64,000 nt of DNA from Anas platyrhynchos (lineage: Eukaryota; Chordata; Aves; Anseriformes; Anatidae): NCBI RefSeq assembly GCF_047663525.1, contig NC_092587.1:47204501-47268500 (forward strand). Direction: 5' to 3'. Position 1 is the stretch's first letter; each line of letters begins with the position of its first letter. Shown here piece after piece: positions 12,755-23,060 of this stretch. The position numbers and the translations under genes were made by a program. Under the pieces are notes generated by a model, which was given only the letters and a program-made list of their open reading frames with translations, was not told the origin of the DNA and did not search any database.

Positions 12755-13999
12755 AGCTGCTGGTCTGGCTGTTCTGTTTTTGTTTTCTTTTCCTCCCCGT
12801 TTTCAAGTGCTGTGTATATACAAGTTTTTGTCAGTTTAAATGTGCAGACTGAGTGAAGAAGGCTACAAAGACTCTTGGACTTTAAGGGGGTGTAAATACA
12901 TAAATGCATACTAGTTGGCAGTCGGTAGACTGTTCAGTCAGATTGTGTCTAATTGGGTATGTCTGTGATGAACTGCTTGCTTATGTCAGTTTTCTGCCTT
13001 AATCCCACTGTTTTTCCACTTTGCAAACCTAACAAAAGAAGGTAGGATGCTTTGGGAGGGATCTGAGGAACTGTAAGTGTAAGGTGTGCTTTTTACTGGA
13101 CCGGAGTGTAAAGAGTGTGGTCAGGAGGGAGTACATCATGATGTGTATCACCTGTGTTAGGCAAATTATCTCTTGTGAGTCCAGCTAGGATGATAAGCTG
13201 AATTATATAGTCATATTTATTAGTAGTCTCAGATACTAAATTAATGAGTAACTGTATATGGGGTTTTCAGCACCAGCAAAACTTGATGCTTCTGCTAGTA
13301 ACCCTTTGCAAGAAGAGTTTACTGTTCAAAAATTAGACCACTGATGACTAGTGACCACAGTTAGCAGTTGTTTTATCCTGGCACTGTTCCTTGTCACACT
13401 CAAGAAAAACGTAAATGTGGCATAAAGCTTCCAACGATGAAGAACTGAATTAAATGACAAGATCTCCAGGCCACTTCATAAGGGAGCAAAGGAGCAAGTA
13501 ACTGGTGGGTGTGTTGTCATGCAGACCAAAGTGCTCGCTTGCTTCAGGCACTGCAACCTGCAAGGAGAAGGAGGTAAACAGAAAGGCAGCACTCAGGTTA
13601 ACCTTTGTTAGCCCTGAATTTGTTGGGATTCTCTAACTGAATGGAAGGCAGAGAGGCGGTGGGACTCTGGGTATGGTGGAATTTTTTCTTATGTCAGATT
13701 AAAGCATGCAGAAGAAGTATGGGGGAACACGTCCTTAGGGGAGCAGGGAGTTAAACTTCTGTAAATATACAAACACTGTGCAGACTCTCTTGACAAACAT
13801 TCCTGAAATAATGTATTAGCATACACTACCACTACTAGGAGACGGGTGGTTTTGTTTTCCTACTGGAACTTATTTTAAGAACTGCAGAAAAAAATCCCTG
13901 AAGTCCTCTGCTTGGCTCTCAGTCATGATGTGAAACAGTCTTTAATAAAAAGGAAAAAAAAAACAAAACCAGAATTCTCCTCCACTCTGTATTAAATGG

Positions 14000-14018
14000 A
14001 AAAAAAAAAAAAAAAAAA
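14000..14018. repeat. poly(A) run
   Basis: Nineteen consecutive A, about 50 nt after the AATAAA at 13944. It could be a simple homopolymer; no retrotransposed body or target-site duplication is recognisable around it. Confidence 0.85.
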
Positions 14019-14661
14019 CAGTCTCTCTCGTTATTTGGGGTTCAAGGTTACTTTTAAATTAACTGTCATGATGGATTTTTTTTTTCTTTGTAGTATTTGT
14101 TATGCTGGTTTTACAAGAAGGGGGAAAGGGGATTACTTGATGTGTGGGGTTTGCCTTTTTTTTTTTTTTATGAATTGCAATACTTGGTGTAGGGATTCAG
14201 AAATCCTTATACTGAGGAAGGGGAATGGGGAGGGGAGGCAAGGGAAGAACTTCTGACCTTTTACTGCTATTGAATTACCAGTGACTACAGTTACCTTCTG
14301 TGGCTTCAGGGACTGAAGAAAGGACAGAATTAACTGCGTAAATAATTATATGACTCAGCAGTTAGAAAATTAAATTAAAACACTGTAAAGGTCATTAAAG
14401 AATTACTTGTGTGCGCTGCAGCTTTGAACACAGAGATCAGGAAGGATTGTGCCTGGCCTGCAGGCACCGGAAGGGGATCAGCTCAGGCACACCCTTGTTG
14501 TCCTGACCCTGCACTGCCCCAGCCTCGGAGGAAGGTGGAGGTGAAGGCAAAAGTCCTGCCGCAAGTGGTGTCACGGCATAAAGCCCAAACTCACCAGTAG
14601 CCTTTTCTGTGGTTGTGTCAGGAAGAATTATTGTACAGATAGGTTCTTATTCTACTTAATC

Positions 14662-14691
14662 TTTTTTTTTTTTTTTTCTCTCTCTCTCTCT
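14662..14691. repeat. poly(T) plus (TC)n tract
   Basis: A run of about 16 T passes directly into about seven TC units, making a pure pyrimidine stretch in the probable TMCC3 3'UTR. Confidence 0.9.
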
Positions 14692-15325
14692 ATTTTTACC
14701 CTCTGTATTCCTACGATCCCTTGAAGATGGCTATAGCGATTGTGGTGTGCTTAACCTTCTCTGTCTTACCTCTTGCATGTGCTCCTGCTGCTGCTTGGTT
14801 CAGGAAGACCTTTCTTCCTGTGTGCTTAGCCCATTTTGGCACCATGTGCATGCCTAGCACCAGGCCTGCACCCCCACCTTCCCACTATCTGCACTTCACC
14901 TCCTTTACTAGCCAGCTGATAAACAGAGATTGCTTCCCTGGATACAACTGACAAATCTATCCTCACAGGAAAGTCTGTTCCAGAATGCTGAAGAGATGGA
15001 AAGGAAAAAAATACTTCGTTGTTGTTGTTGTTTGTCCTTCACATCACAAGGAATGATTGCCCTTGGGTTCTTTATATGCCCTTTAAGTAACCTGAGATCC
15101 TCTTGGTCTTTTCGACTGTTTTAATATAATTTGTTCCCACTTTCATTTTTGAAGAGGCATGTAATATCTTTTTAGTTTGTACTTCCAGTTTTTTTAGCTA
15201 ATGAACGTGCTTCTATTCAAATTCAGAGTTCATTGTTTCCAAAGTCGTCTTGCTGAATTCCACCAGGTATTTCACTAATAATCCCTATGACTGTGATTTT
15301 TTTCCTCATTTCCTGAGGCCACAAG

Positions 15326-15350
15326 TTTTTTTTTAAAAAAAAAAAAAAAA
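15326..15350. repeat. T9/A16 homopolymer junction
   Basis: A run of T is followed immediately by a run of A, capable of folding back on itself, then an A-rich CAAACAAAAAC tail. Confidence 0.85.
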
Positions 15351-18300
15351 CAAACAAAAACAGTGGGAGTGATCCTCAGAAATCTGTGCCTCTGTAGTGC
15401 TCTCTTGCCACCTTTATTATAGTCTTTGTTCTACTTTGTTTGCACAGCCCCCTTCTGGTTTGGCCACTCAAGAACACGCAGTTTGTCTAGCATTTTGTTA
15501 CATGGGTTCAGAAGGGTACATGGGCAAGAAAGGTATGGTAATGTTACTTAAGGAAAAACTCCTTTGCCTGTTGCATGATAAAGGGAGAATCCTCACCGTA
15601 CGTAGTTAAACATGTAATGTCAGGTAGTTGTCAGTTGTATATCACAGGGAAGTTGGTGTGGTACAGCCTGGGAGTGTGAAGGCGTCTGCTCCAAGGTTAT
15701 CCTGTTACAGTGCCGAGAGATGTCCTCAGTGCGAAATGAAGGTAGAACATAAAATCAATGGGCCTCTGAAAGATTGCTCTCTGCCCTGATAAAATCTGAC
15801 TGGGTCCAAATTGGAAGCAGAAAGGCCTTGTGTTGGCTTTTATCTGGCAGAGGACACAGAAAAAGCTGTAAACTCTGAATAATGTTATTTATGCAAATTA
15901 AACTTTAACTGGTAAATGGGCACAGCACTTCTCTAGGTTATTTTCTGTGCTGTATTTAACTCTCTGGGTGTTGTGACATGCATCGAGAAATTAAGGAAGA
16001 TGTGAAGGGCAACAGGCAGCCTTTGGGTGAAACTGCTGTAGTTGTGCACACAGCAGTGCTGAGAGCTCTGCTAAGCTCCTTCCCACCTGAAGGGGAGGGA
16101 GATCTCCGCTCCTGGCTTCACTCATTTCTTACCTTACACTGGTGTGTTGCAGCCTTCCCTGTGTCGTGTTGGCTCACGGGGCTGGCAGAAAACTGAACCA
16201 GCAGAAGAGCAGGTAGTTCTCCACCATACCAGAGACTTGAAGGGGCTGAGGGAAAGGTCTCAGGTGCGCCAGCACCGGCAGAGGAAGTGGAAACAAGAAG
16301 ATGAGCTGCTTTCCTTTTTTGCTTCAGTGAATCTGAACCCCTGAAACTGTGCTCTAGGCAGCTTCCCTAGCGGAATGATGGCACAGCTGCAGCACCAAAG
16401 GCTCTTCCTACCTCTTGCCTACGTGGAACAGACACAAACAGCAGCAGGACTGGGTAGCACAGGCTCACTGGCTGTGTCTGTACCCAGCATCAAGAGCAGG
16501 CTGACAGCCAGGCCGATGACTTCAGTATCAGCATCACTTCCACTGCTTGGGCTGCGGACAGAACTCTGCTTGCTGAGAACATATGTCCAGGCCATGCTGA
16601 ACAGTAGCAAAACCTCTATTAATGAGAACTTCAACTTCTCAAGCAATTAACCATGTCTGGTTGGGACAGTGTTTGCTTTATGGTCTCCTACAACACATCA
16701 GGTGTAGTTCTTAGTATGCCTGTTGCACTTAACTCATTGTGAGCCTGTAAAACACTCCCACCCAACCAAATGATGAACAGCGTCTTCTCTGTTTGATACT
16801 GCCTGGTAATGAATTATTTCTCTTCTCTTTGTTCTCTAACTAAAAAGTCCTTCAGTTAATATTAATACCTGCCCCATTGGCGTTTGGCAGCTTTTTTTGC
16901 TCAGAAGCATCTGGAGACTTAATTTCTCATGAAGGTTGGCACAATTTTCCTCTCTCCTATTTAGGCATAAAAATCTAAACAGGGGTTCCTCTGAAAGCTG
17001 TGTAATGGCTCCCTCCACTAGCTTTAACTCTAATTCGATGTACAACAATGAGGGAATTAGTCATTGTCAACACTGAATGAGACCCAGTTTAAATCCCTTC
17101 TCACTTCTGGTTTGCCTTATGTGCATTTGTACAGCTTCCCATTTTACTGCAGTCCTAGGGTGTCTCCTTGTTCTGAGTTCTTAAAAGAGCCCCGTCAAAT
17201 CTGACTTTTCTGCTTTAACACCAAAATGCCTGTGTTATGCAGTGTCTCTGCGCAGGAACATCAGGTGTAGACCTGCTGTCTGTGCTCTATGAAGGATATT
17301 TAAAAGCCAATGTTTTTCTTCAAACACAATTGTGAATGCTTATCTGGGGACTAGAAAATCAATAGACGAAGACAACTTGCTCTAGCAAAGATACAAGATC
17401 CAGTGACTAGAAGTTGAAGCTAGACAAATCTAATGCAAGTACAAGCTTCAGTTTAGTAATCATAAGGGCTGTGAGCATATTATTAGCTACAGAATAAACA
17501 AGGACTTGAAAATTTTAGGCTAAAGTTGAGTGGTGTTCAAAGAGGAATCAGTCCAGGCTTATGCTTGATCCAAAATCAGTTGTATAATCACAGGCAGTGC
17601 TTTCTGGAGTTGCATTCAATGAACAAGAAACTTTTTTTGGGGTGGGGGTGTTGTAAGATTGTGGTTAATTTAATTGGCTTGGAATTTTGAAAGCCAAGCC
17701 CATTTCCATTGTGATATAGACATTTTATTTCTGGATTCAGTGGTTCAGCAGAAGGTAAACACAGATTAATGTAATTAAACACTTTAATTTGGATAACAGA
17801 ATTTAATCACTTCTGCAAGTCCAGCTAGGAATAGCAATCAGACAAGTTTGCTCTCCTCTTTATTAATCAAGCAAATATCTATCAATTGTCTGTTTGTTTC
17901 CATTTACCAGCATGCCAAAACACATCCTTTAATTAATTATATTGCTCCCTTTTAGAAAGCAATAGATTTGTTTTCAAACAAAGTTCGAATGGTCTCTTTG
18001 ATGCTGGGTAGAACGCAGGAAAAAGAATCAGTTTCACATTACAGCAGTGAAAGACTAGGAAAAAAATAATTTGAGTTAATGGACTTGTGTATTATCCCTG
18101 CAAAAGCAAACTGAGTTGATGTTGTATATAAAGACTGCATGAGGACTAGTCAAACTGTCTTGTATGACTAATTTGCTGTATGTTTAGCATATGAAATTAC
18201 ACTGTTGTTGGAAAGTTTTGCACAGTCATCTTTCCTTTTTTTTCCCCCAGAGAATTTGGGCCTGGTGTAGTATTAAACTGTACCCCAAACTGTCTGTTTT

Positions 18301-18461
18301 AATTGACTAAAGTTAATAGTCTCAGTGTGTAATCTACAGTGTTTCTCATAGCATAGCCATTTTGTGCAGCACTGTGGAAAGATGCAAATACAAAAAAGTA
18401 ATTTTTGTATATTTTGTTCTGTAGTCATGACTGCCTTTAAGGTGTCATTAACATTTTTTAA

Positions 18462-18467
18462 AATAAA
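18462..18467 (+). terminator. TMCC3: candidate distal TMCC3 polyadenylation signal
   Basis: AATAAA preceded by about 100 nt of U-rich sequence (TTTTTGTATATTTTGTTCTG) and followed by a GATGATGTAAGTTGTTTCTT-like GU-rich stretch. It is a candidate only; alternatives are at 13944-13949 and 17493-17498. Confidence 0.4.
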
Positions 18468-18485
18468 AATACTTACATTTATTTG

Positions 18486-21400
18486 ATGATGTAAGTTGTT
18501 TCTTAAACTTTTTCTTATCACTCTGTCCCACATCAGTTTCTCTTTGTCAGTAACAGAGTTGTACAACCGAGAGAAAACCCCAGCTTTAAAATACTGGTAA
18601 AACAGGATTCTGCTCTGTTGCAGTTTTGACCAAAATCGGTCATGTGGATTTTATTTACAGCTATGACATAGCAGAACTGCAAACATTAAATGAAGTATCA
18701 TCACTGCTCTCCTCCAGAGCTTGTGTGAACATGCTATGCAAACATTATGTTAGTGTGCCAAGCAGTTGGACTTGCTTTAGATTACTTTTTGGGAAAACTG
18801 AATTAGAAACCAAAGCTGATTTTTTTTTTGCATGATTGTCAGAGATCCTGGTCATGTGCCAAAAAATTGAATATAGGCATGCATAATAGCTAACATAGCT
18901 GACATAACACAAAACATTTGCATTTATTTTTCACAAAACAGAGCTCTTGTCAGCTGGCACCGGCAGCCATTAGAAATGATCTTATTTTTATACCAAGAGC
19001 AGAGTAGACACAGTGCAGTAACTGTGTTTTGCTTTGCAGTCATGCTGCCTTTCTGATTTCCTCCTACGGAAGCACACAGCAGGTCCCGTGTCACCTGCAG
19101 ACAGGTCTCGTCATGCTGAGTTTCACGCATATGCCTGGAACTCAACTTCTATATTAAGATAACTCAATTCGACAAACAGCAGGCTCCCCCTAGCTGCTAA
19201 TAACATTTGCCCGCTTCTGACATGGGCTGCATAACCCCTGCTAACACACTGACTAACCAGACATTGAAAAGGCATCTGACTCATCATTGCTTCTGAGCTG
19301 CTTGTAACTGGTTTTGAAGAGTGCGTAATGCACCCTGACAAGTGTTTTCATAGCAGTGTTGAATATCCCCAGTTGGAAGAGACCCACAAGGACCATCGAG
19401 TCCAACTCCTGGCTCCACACAGGGCCACCCAAGAATCAGACCATGTGTCTGAGAGCGTTGTCCAAACTCTTTTGAACTCCATCAGGCTCGATGCTGTGAA
19501 CATTGCCCTGGGGAGCCTGTCCCAGTGCCCAACCACCTTCTGAGTGCAGAACCTTTCCCTAACCCCCAGCCTGACCCTCTCCTGTCCCAGCTCCATGCCG
19601 TCCCCTCGGGTCCTGTCGCTGTCCCCAGAGAGCAGAGCTCAGCGCCTGCCCCTCCGCTCTCCTCGTGAGGGAGCTGCAGGCCGCCATGAGGCCTCCCCTC
19701 AGCCTGCTCTGCTCGGGGCTGAGCAAACCAAGAGACCTCAGCCCTTCCTCATTCATCTTGTCCTCCAGACCCTTTATGATCTTCATTGCCCTCCTTTGGA
19801 CACTCTCTAATAGTTGTATGGCCTTCTTATACTGTGGCACTCCAAACCGCACACAGTGCTTGAGGTGAGGCTGCCCAGCGCAGAGCAGAGCGGGACGATC
19901 CATCCCTCATCCAGCTGGCAGTGCTGGGCCCGATGCACCCCAGGGTAGGGTTGGCCCTTCTGGCTGCCAGGGCTGAGTGTTTTAGCACCCAGAAAACAGA
20001 AAGGCAGAGAGGAAAATACAATGGTAATGTCGTAACTTAACACAGGAGGAGAAGTGTCATGCATAGGCAAGCAGTGGTTTCCATACAGCACTGACAATCA
20101 CTGGATGAGACATTTGACAGATGACCCTTACCATCACTGTACACCAAAAACACTTCACGGTGGTGCCCGCAAGTAACTCCAAGAAGCAAAATTTTACAAA
20201 TGAACCAGAAACCAGCTGAAGGCACCCAGGACTCCATCTGCTGTTACACTGAACAGTAACCACAGCTCATTTAGACACACCAAAAATGCGCTGAACTACC
20301 AATGTACCTGCTGCTAGCAGTGCAGCTTAAACTTAGAGATAAATGTTTCCCGAATGCATGCATGCCATCACTGTACTTGTGCTACGGTGTACTGTGTACA
20401 GCAATCAAAAGGTGGGTTTTGACTGCTATGACAACTAGCATAGAGTTGTTATCACTGAAAAGAGGAATATTCACATTGTGCCCTCCTGAATGTATATCTG
20501 GACTGTTGATGTAGGTGAAAACTCAATAGTTTTACAAAGTTACCCAGTGGAGCAATGTTGTGTTACTTTTCATGTGCAGCCTACAAGGCAAAGAATCCAC
20601 GCTCCTTTGCCTCAGAACAAGCTTGAAGCTGGCCAGTGCCCAGTTGCTGAAAGAAGCATAGATACTCTTTGGACAAGAACTCTGCGAGCTGAGCTTACAT
20701 TTGATGCAGTCATGGTGGCTTCAGCTGATGAGTGAGAGGTTCTACTCACCCACAATGTATGTGTAAAATTTGGAAAAACTCTTTAGTTGTGGCTAGAATG
20801 GAGCCAATCTAATGGAAATGAAAGCTCAGTCAGAACTGAAGCCCATAATATGAGTACAATGTACTTAAATGTGATATAGCAGACCAATAAATTCCATCTG
20901 CATTTTTTATGTTTATTTATTTTTTTAGAATACCATTTTAATAACTTGGTACTCATCTGGGAAACATCCTTTTTTACCATAGCTTCATGTATAGACAAGC
21001 GGTTAGAGGGGAAGGAGGCAGACGGTCAGTGTTGTATGAACAAGAATCTATGTACACGCTGAACAGAAAAGTAGAGAACACCTCTGTGCAATCACTACTG
21101 CATTTAAAAGCAATTTCATCTTCTGATTTTGCAATGCCAAAGCATTATTTTTGTCAGGCAATCTCCACACAACTACGTACAGTTTTAGCTCTCCAACACA
21201 AACAGCATGCTACTTGGACACAGATGTCTCTGCCACAATTGTATGGGATGATGATAGCGTTTACATGCTTTCAGGCTCTGCTGACTCAGAGGCTGACGGG
21301 GCTTGCACTCCTAGCAGTAATCCCCCATTTGGCCTCTGTCCTGATAGGTTGGATTCAGGTCAAGGTGACAGAAACTAAGCATGGATTAAACTACAGGTAT

Positions 21401-22560
21401 GAACAGCAGCATATGTGCATAACGGCAATATCCTTCTCTAAAGATATGCCACTGGGTGACAGAAGATGAGGATTTATCTAATCTAGCAATTATTTTCAGC
21501 TTGCTCAAGTAAACCAGAAAGGAAGTCTAAACAAGCCTATAAACTCATCAAGATATTTTCTGACCATACCTAAATATTATCTATCTTTCTCCAAAGAGTG
21601 TATCTGCAAACCACTTCTAAATATTTTCCGGAGGTTCGCCACTGATTTAACAGCTCTTTGTGTGTTGTTTTCTTTGTGTGAGGATGAACCTTGCTGCTGT
21701 GTGAAATGCCGATCTACCCAGAACTAATCTGAGATGACATGCAAAGAAACACAAATAACCTCTAACCGTATCAACCAAGTACCTTGACGGTCTCTAAATG
21801 AAATCTGTACTTTTACTTGAGCCCCACAGTGCATTTAAATTGTGTATGTTAAAGAGAATTTTTTATTTTTTATTTTTTTGTAAAATAAGCTATTGACATC
21901 TGTAGCTGCATACATTTCTATTCCTATGAAAAACCTTAGTGTTGGGTGATGTTGCCAAGAGGTGAACTTGCTACTGCCTGAATTCAATATGTTATGAGGG
22001 TGTTTATTATTCCTGCTTCCTTTAGGCACTGACTTCATTAGCAGAGTCGGACTGACACAAAGAGAAAAGGAACAAACACACACCAATGTGTCCCCCTTTT
22101 TCCCCAACAGTTTGTTTTCCTTTCATATTTACTTATTGCTCTTTACATTTCTCATTTGCCTTGTACTATATAATTTTCATTTTCTAGCTGTTTCTCCCTC
22201 TTGTTCTCTAGGCTCATCTCTTGTCTGACCCTTTTGCCTCTCTGCTGTGTTCCCGAGTCCCCTGCCTGCCAGTTCTTCTTCCCCCAGCCATCTCCTCCTT
22301 GTGCCCTTGGTCCCTTGCTTTCACTCCTCTTCCCCTGCACTCTGCAGGATTCCCAGGCCAGGCCCATCTGAGTCCCTACAGCAGCATTATAGTAAAAGCA
22401 ATCACAGGTAGGAGCAGGTTTTCCGTACTGCTTCTTGCACAGCTGTGAGATGTCACTGGGGAGACGGTCACTGTAAGGCTGTTGAGCAGCTTTGCTGGCA
22501 ACAGACACCTAACCCTGTCTGCTGATTTTAGTTACCTAGATAATTTAATATTTTAAAATT
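18486..22560. other. intergenic region between TMCC3 and CEP83
   Basis: No gene recognised. It contains one antisense CR1 copy (19360-19985), an unexplained 160-codon open frame (20987-21469), and a strongly pyrimidine-rich stretch (about 22185-22370) just before the CpG island. The rest is AT-rich sequence without recognisable features. Confidence 0.6.
19360..19985 (-). mobile_element. CR1 LINE fragment, different subfamily
   Basis: On the plus strand it starts TATCCCCAGTTGGAAGAGAC and continues CCATCGAGTCCAACTCCTGG, the complement of a CR1 3' end. It then shows the tail of the ORF2 region: minus-strand translation includes LLESVQRRAMKIIKGLEDK and LRSLGLLSPEQSRLRGGLM between 19660 and 19850. 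It is 5'-truncated near 19985. The sequence differs clearly from the copy at 6421-7196, so it belongs to another CR1 subfamily. The frame is broken. Confidence 0.9.
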
Positions 22561-22589
22561 TATATTTTATTTGTTTTTCACAGGGGGAC

Positions 22590-23060
22590 GGGTGCCGTTT
22601 CCCTGTGCCTGGGGGCACGGCCCCGTTGTGCGGCGGGGCCGGGCCGGGCCGGGCGGGCTCCTCCTCTCCTCCCCTCCCCTCCCCTCCGCTCCCCTCCGCT
22701 CCCCTCCCGCCTCCACGCACGCGCGCGGCCGTTCCCCGGGCGACACCGCCCGTCCCGCCCCGCGCGCTGCTCCCAGGCCGCCCCGCGCCCCTCGGGCCGG
22801 CGGCGCCATTTTTAAACGGCTCCCGGCCGGGGGCCGCTGGGTGTAGGGGGAGCCCCGCGAGGGCGGCGGGGAAGGTAACGGAAACAGTAACGGTAACGCA
22901 ACGGCCACGCAACGGCTGCGGGCTCCGCGCTCCGCGCTCCGCTTTCTCACACGGGCTTTGCCTGCATGGGCACAGCAGGGTGGGTGCTGCCGCGTTTGCC
23001 TGCAGGGGCCGCGTAGGGCACGCAGGCTGAGGTGAGGAGTGAGCCCTGCCTGGACGCCGC
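22590..23060 (+). promoter_or_regulatory. CEP83: CpG island, probable CEP83 promoter and noncoding first exon
   Basis: An abrupt switch from AT-rich sequence to very GC- and CpG-rich sequence. It includes GGGCC repeats (22635-22657), a CCCCTCCGCT pyrimidine tract (22658-22708) and GCGCGCGGCC-like blocks. There is a YY1-like GCCATTTTT (22805-22813), an element often found just downstream of start sites. A possible exon 1 donor is GAAG/GTAACG at 22874/22875. No TATA box is evident. This is the only such island in the window, 4.6 kb before the first CEP83 coding exon on the coding strand. The long open frames here on both strands are a composition effect. Bidirectional transcription is possible. 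Confidence 0.7.
22635..22708. repeat. GGGCC repeats followed by a C/T-rich tract
   Basis: Consecutive GGGCC units on the plus strand are followed by about 50 nt of nearly pure pyrimidine made of CTCCC/CCGCT units. The first could form a quadruplex; the second is G-rich on the minus strand. Confidence 0.85.

Larger units (their letters stand above)
1..18485 (+). other. TMCC3: TMCC3 gene, 3' part (transmembrane and coiled-coil domain family 3)
   Basis: Three spliced coding exons give 445 residues that read as the TMCC3 orthologue from the conserved stretch beginning VERHDMNTLSLPLN to the C-terminal IPR. The family (TMCC1-3) consists of ER membrane proteins: a long cytosolic region with coiled coils, then two hydrophobic segments close to the C-terminus. 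TMCC3 is reported to sit at three-way ER tubule junctions and to bind atlastins and 14-3-3. Human TMCC3 is about 477 residues, so only the short first coding exon (about 25-30 residues) is missing; it lies upstream of the window. The choice of TMCC3 over TMCC1/2 rests on the sequence and on the adjacent CEP83 and PLXNC1, as in human 12q22. The right border is the most distal candidate polyadenylation signal and is uncertain. Confidence 0.85.
12755..18485 (+). other. TMCC3: TMCC3 3'UTR (extent uncertain)
   Basis: AT-rich sequence downstream of the TMCC3 stop with no recognisable repeats except homopolymers. AATAAA hexamers occur at 13944, 17493 and 18462. The last lies in a T-rich context that looks most like a transcript end. 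A 3'UTR of several kilobases would fit the long mammalian TMCC3 message, but RNA evidence would be required to choose the site. No other gene is visible in the stretch. Confidence 0.5.

Noticed and set aside
17978..18008. GTTCGAAT-containing stretch considered as a tRNA T-loop
   Set aside because: No matching acceptor or anticodon stems can be drawn around it.
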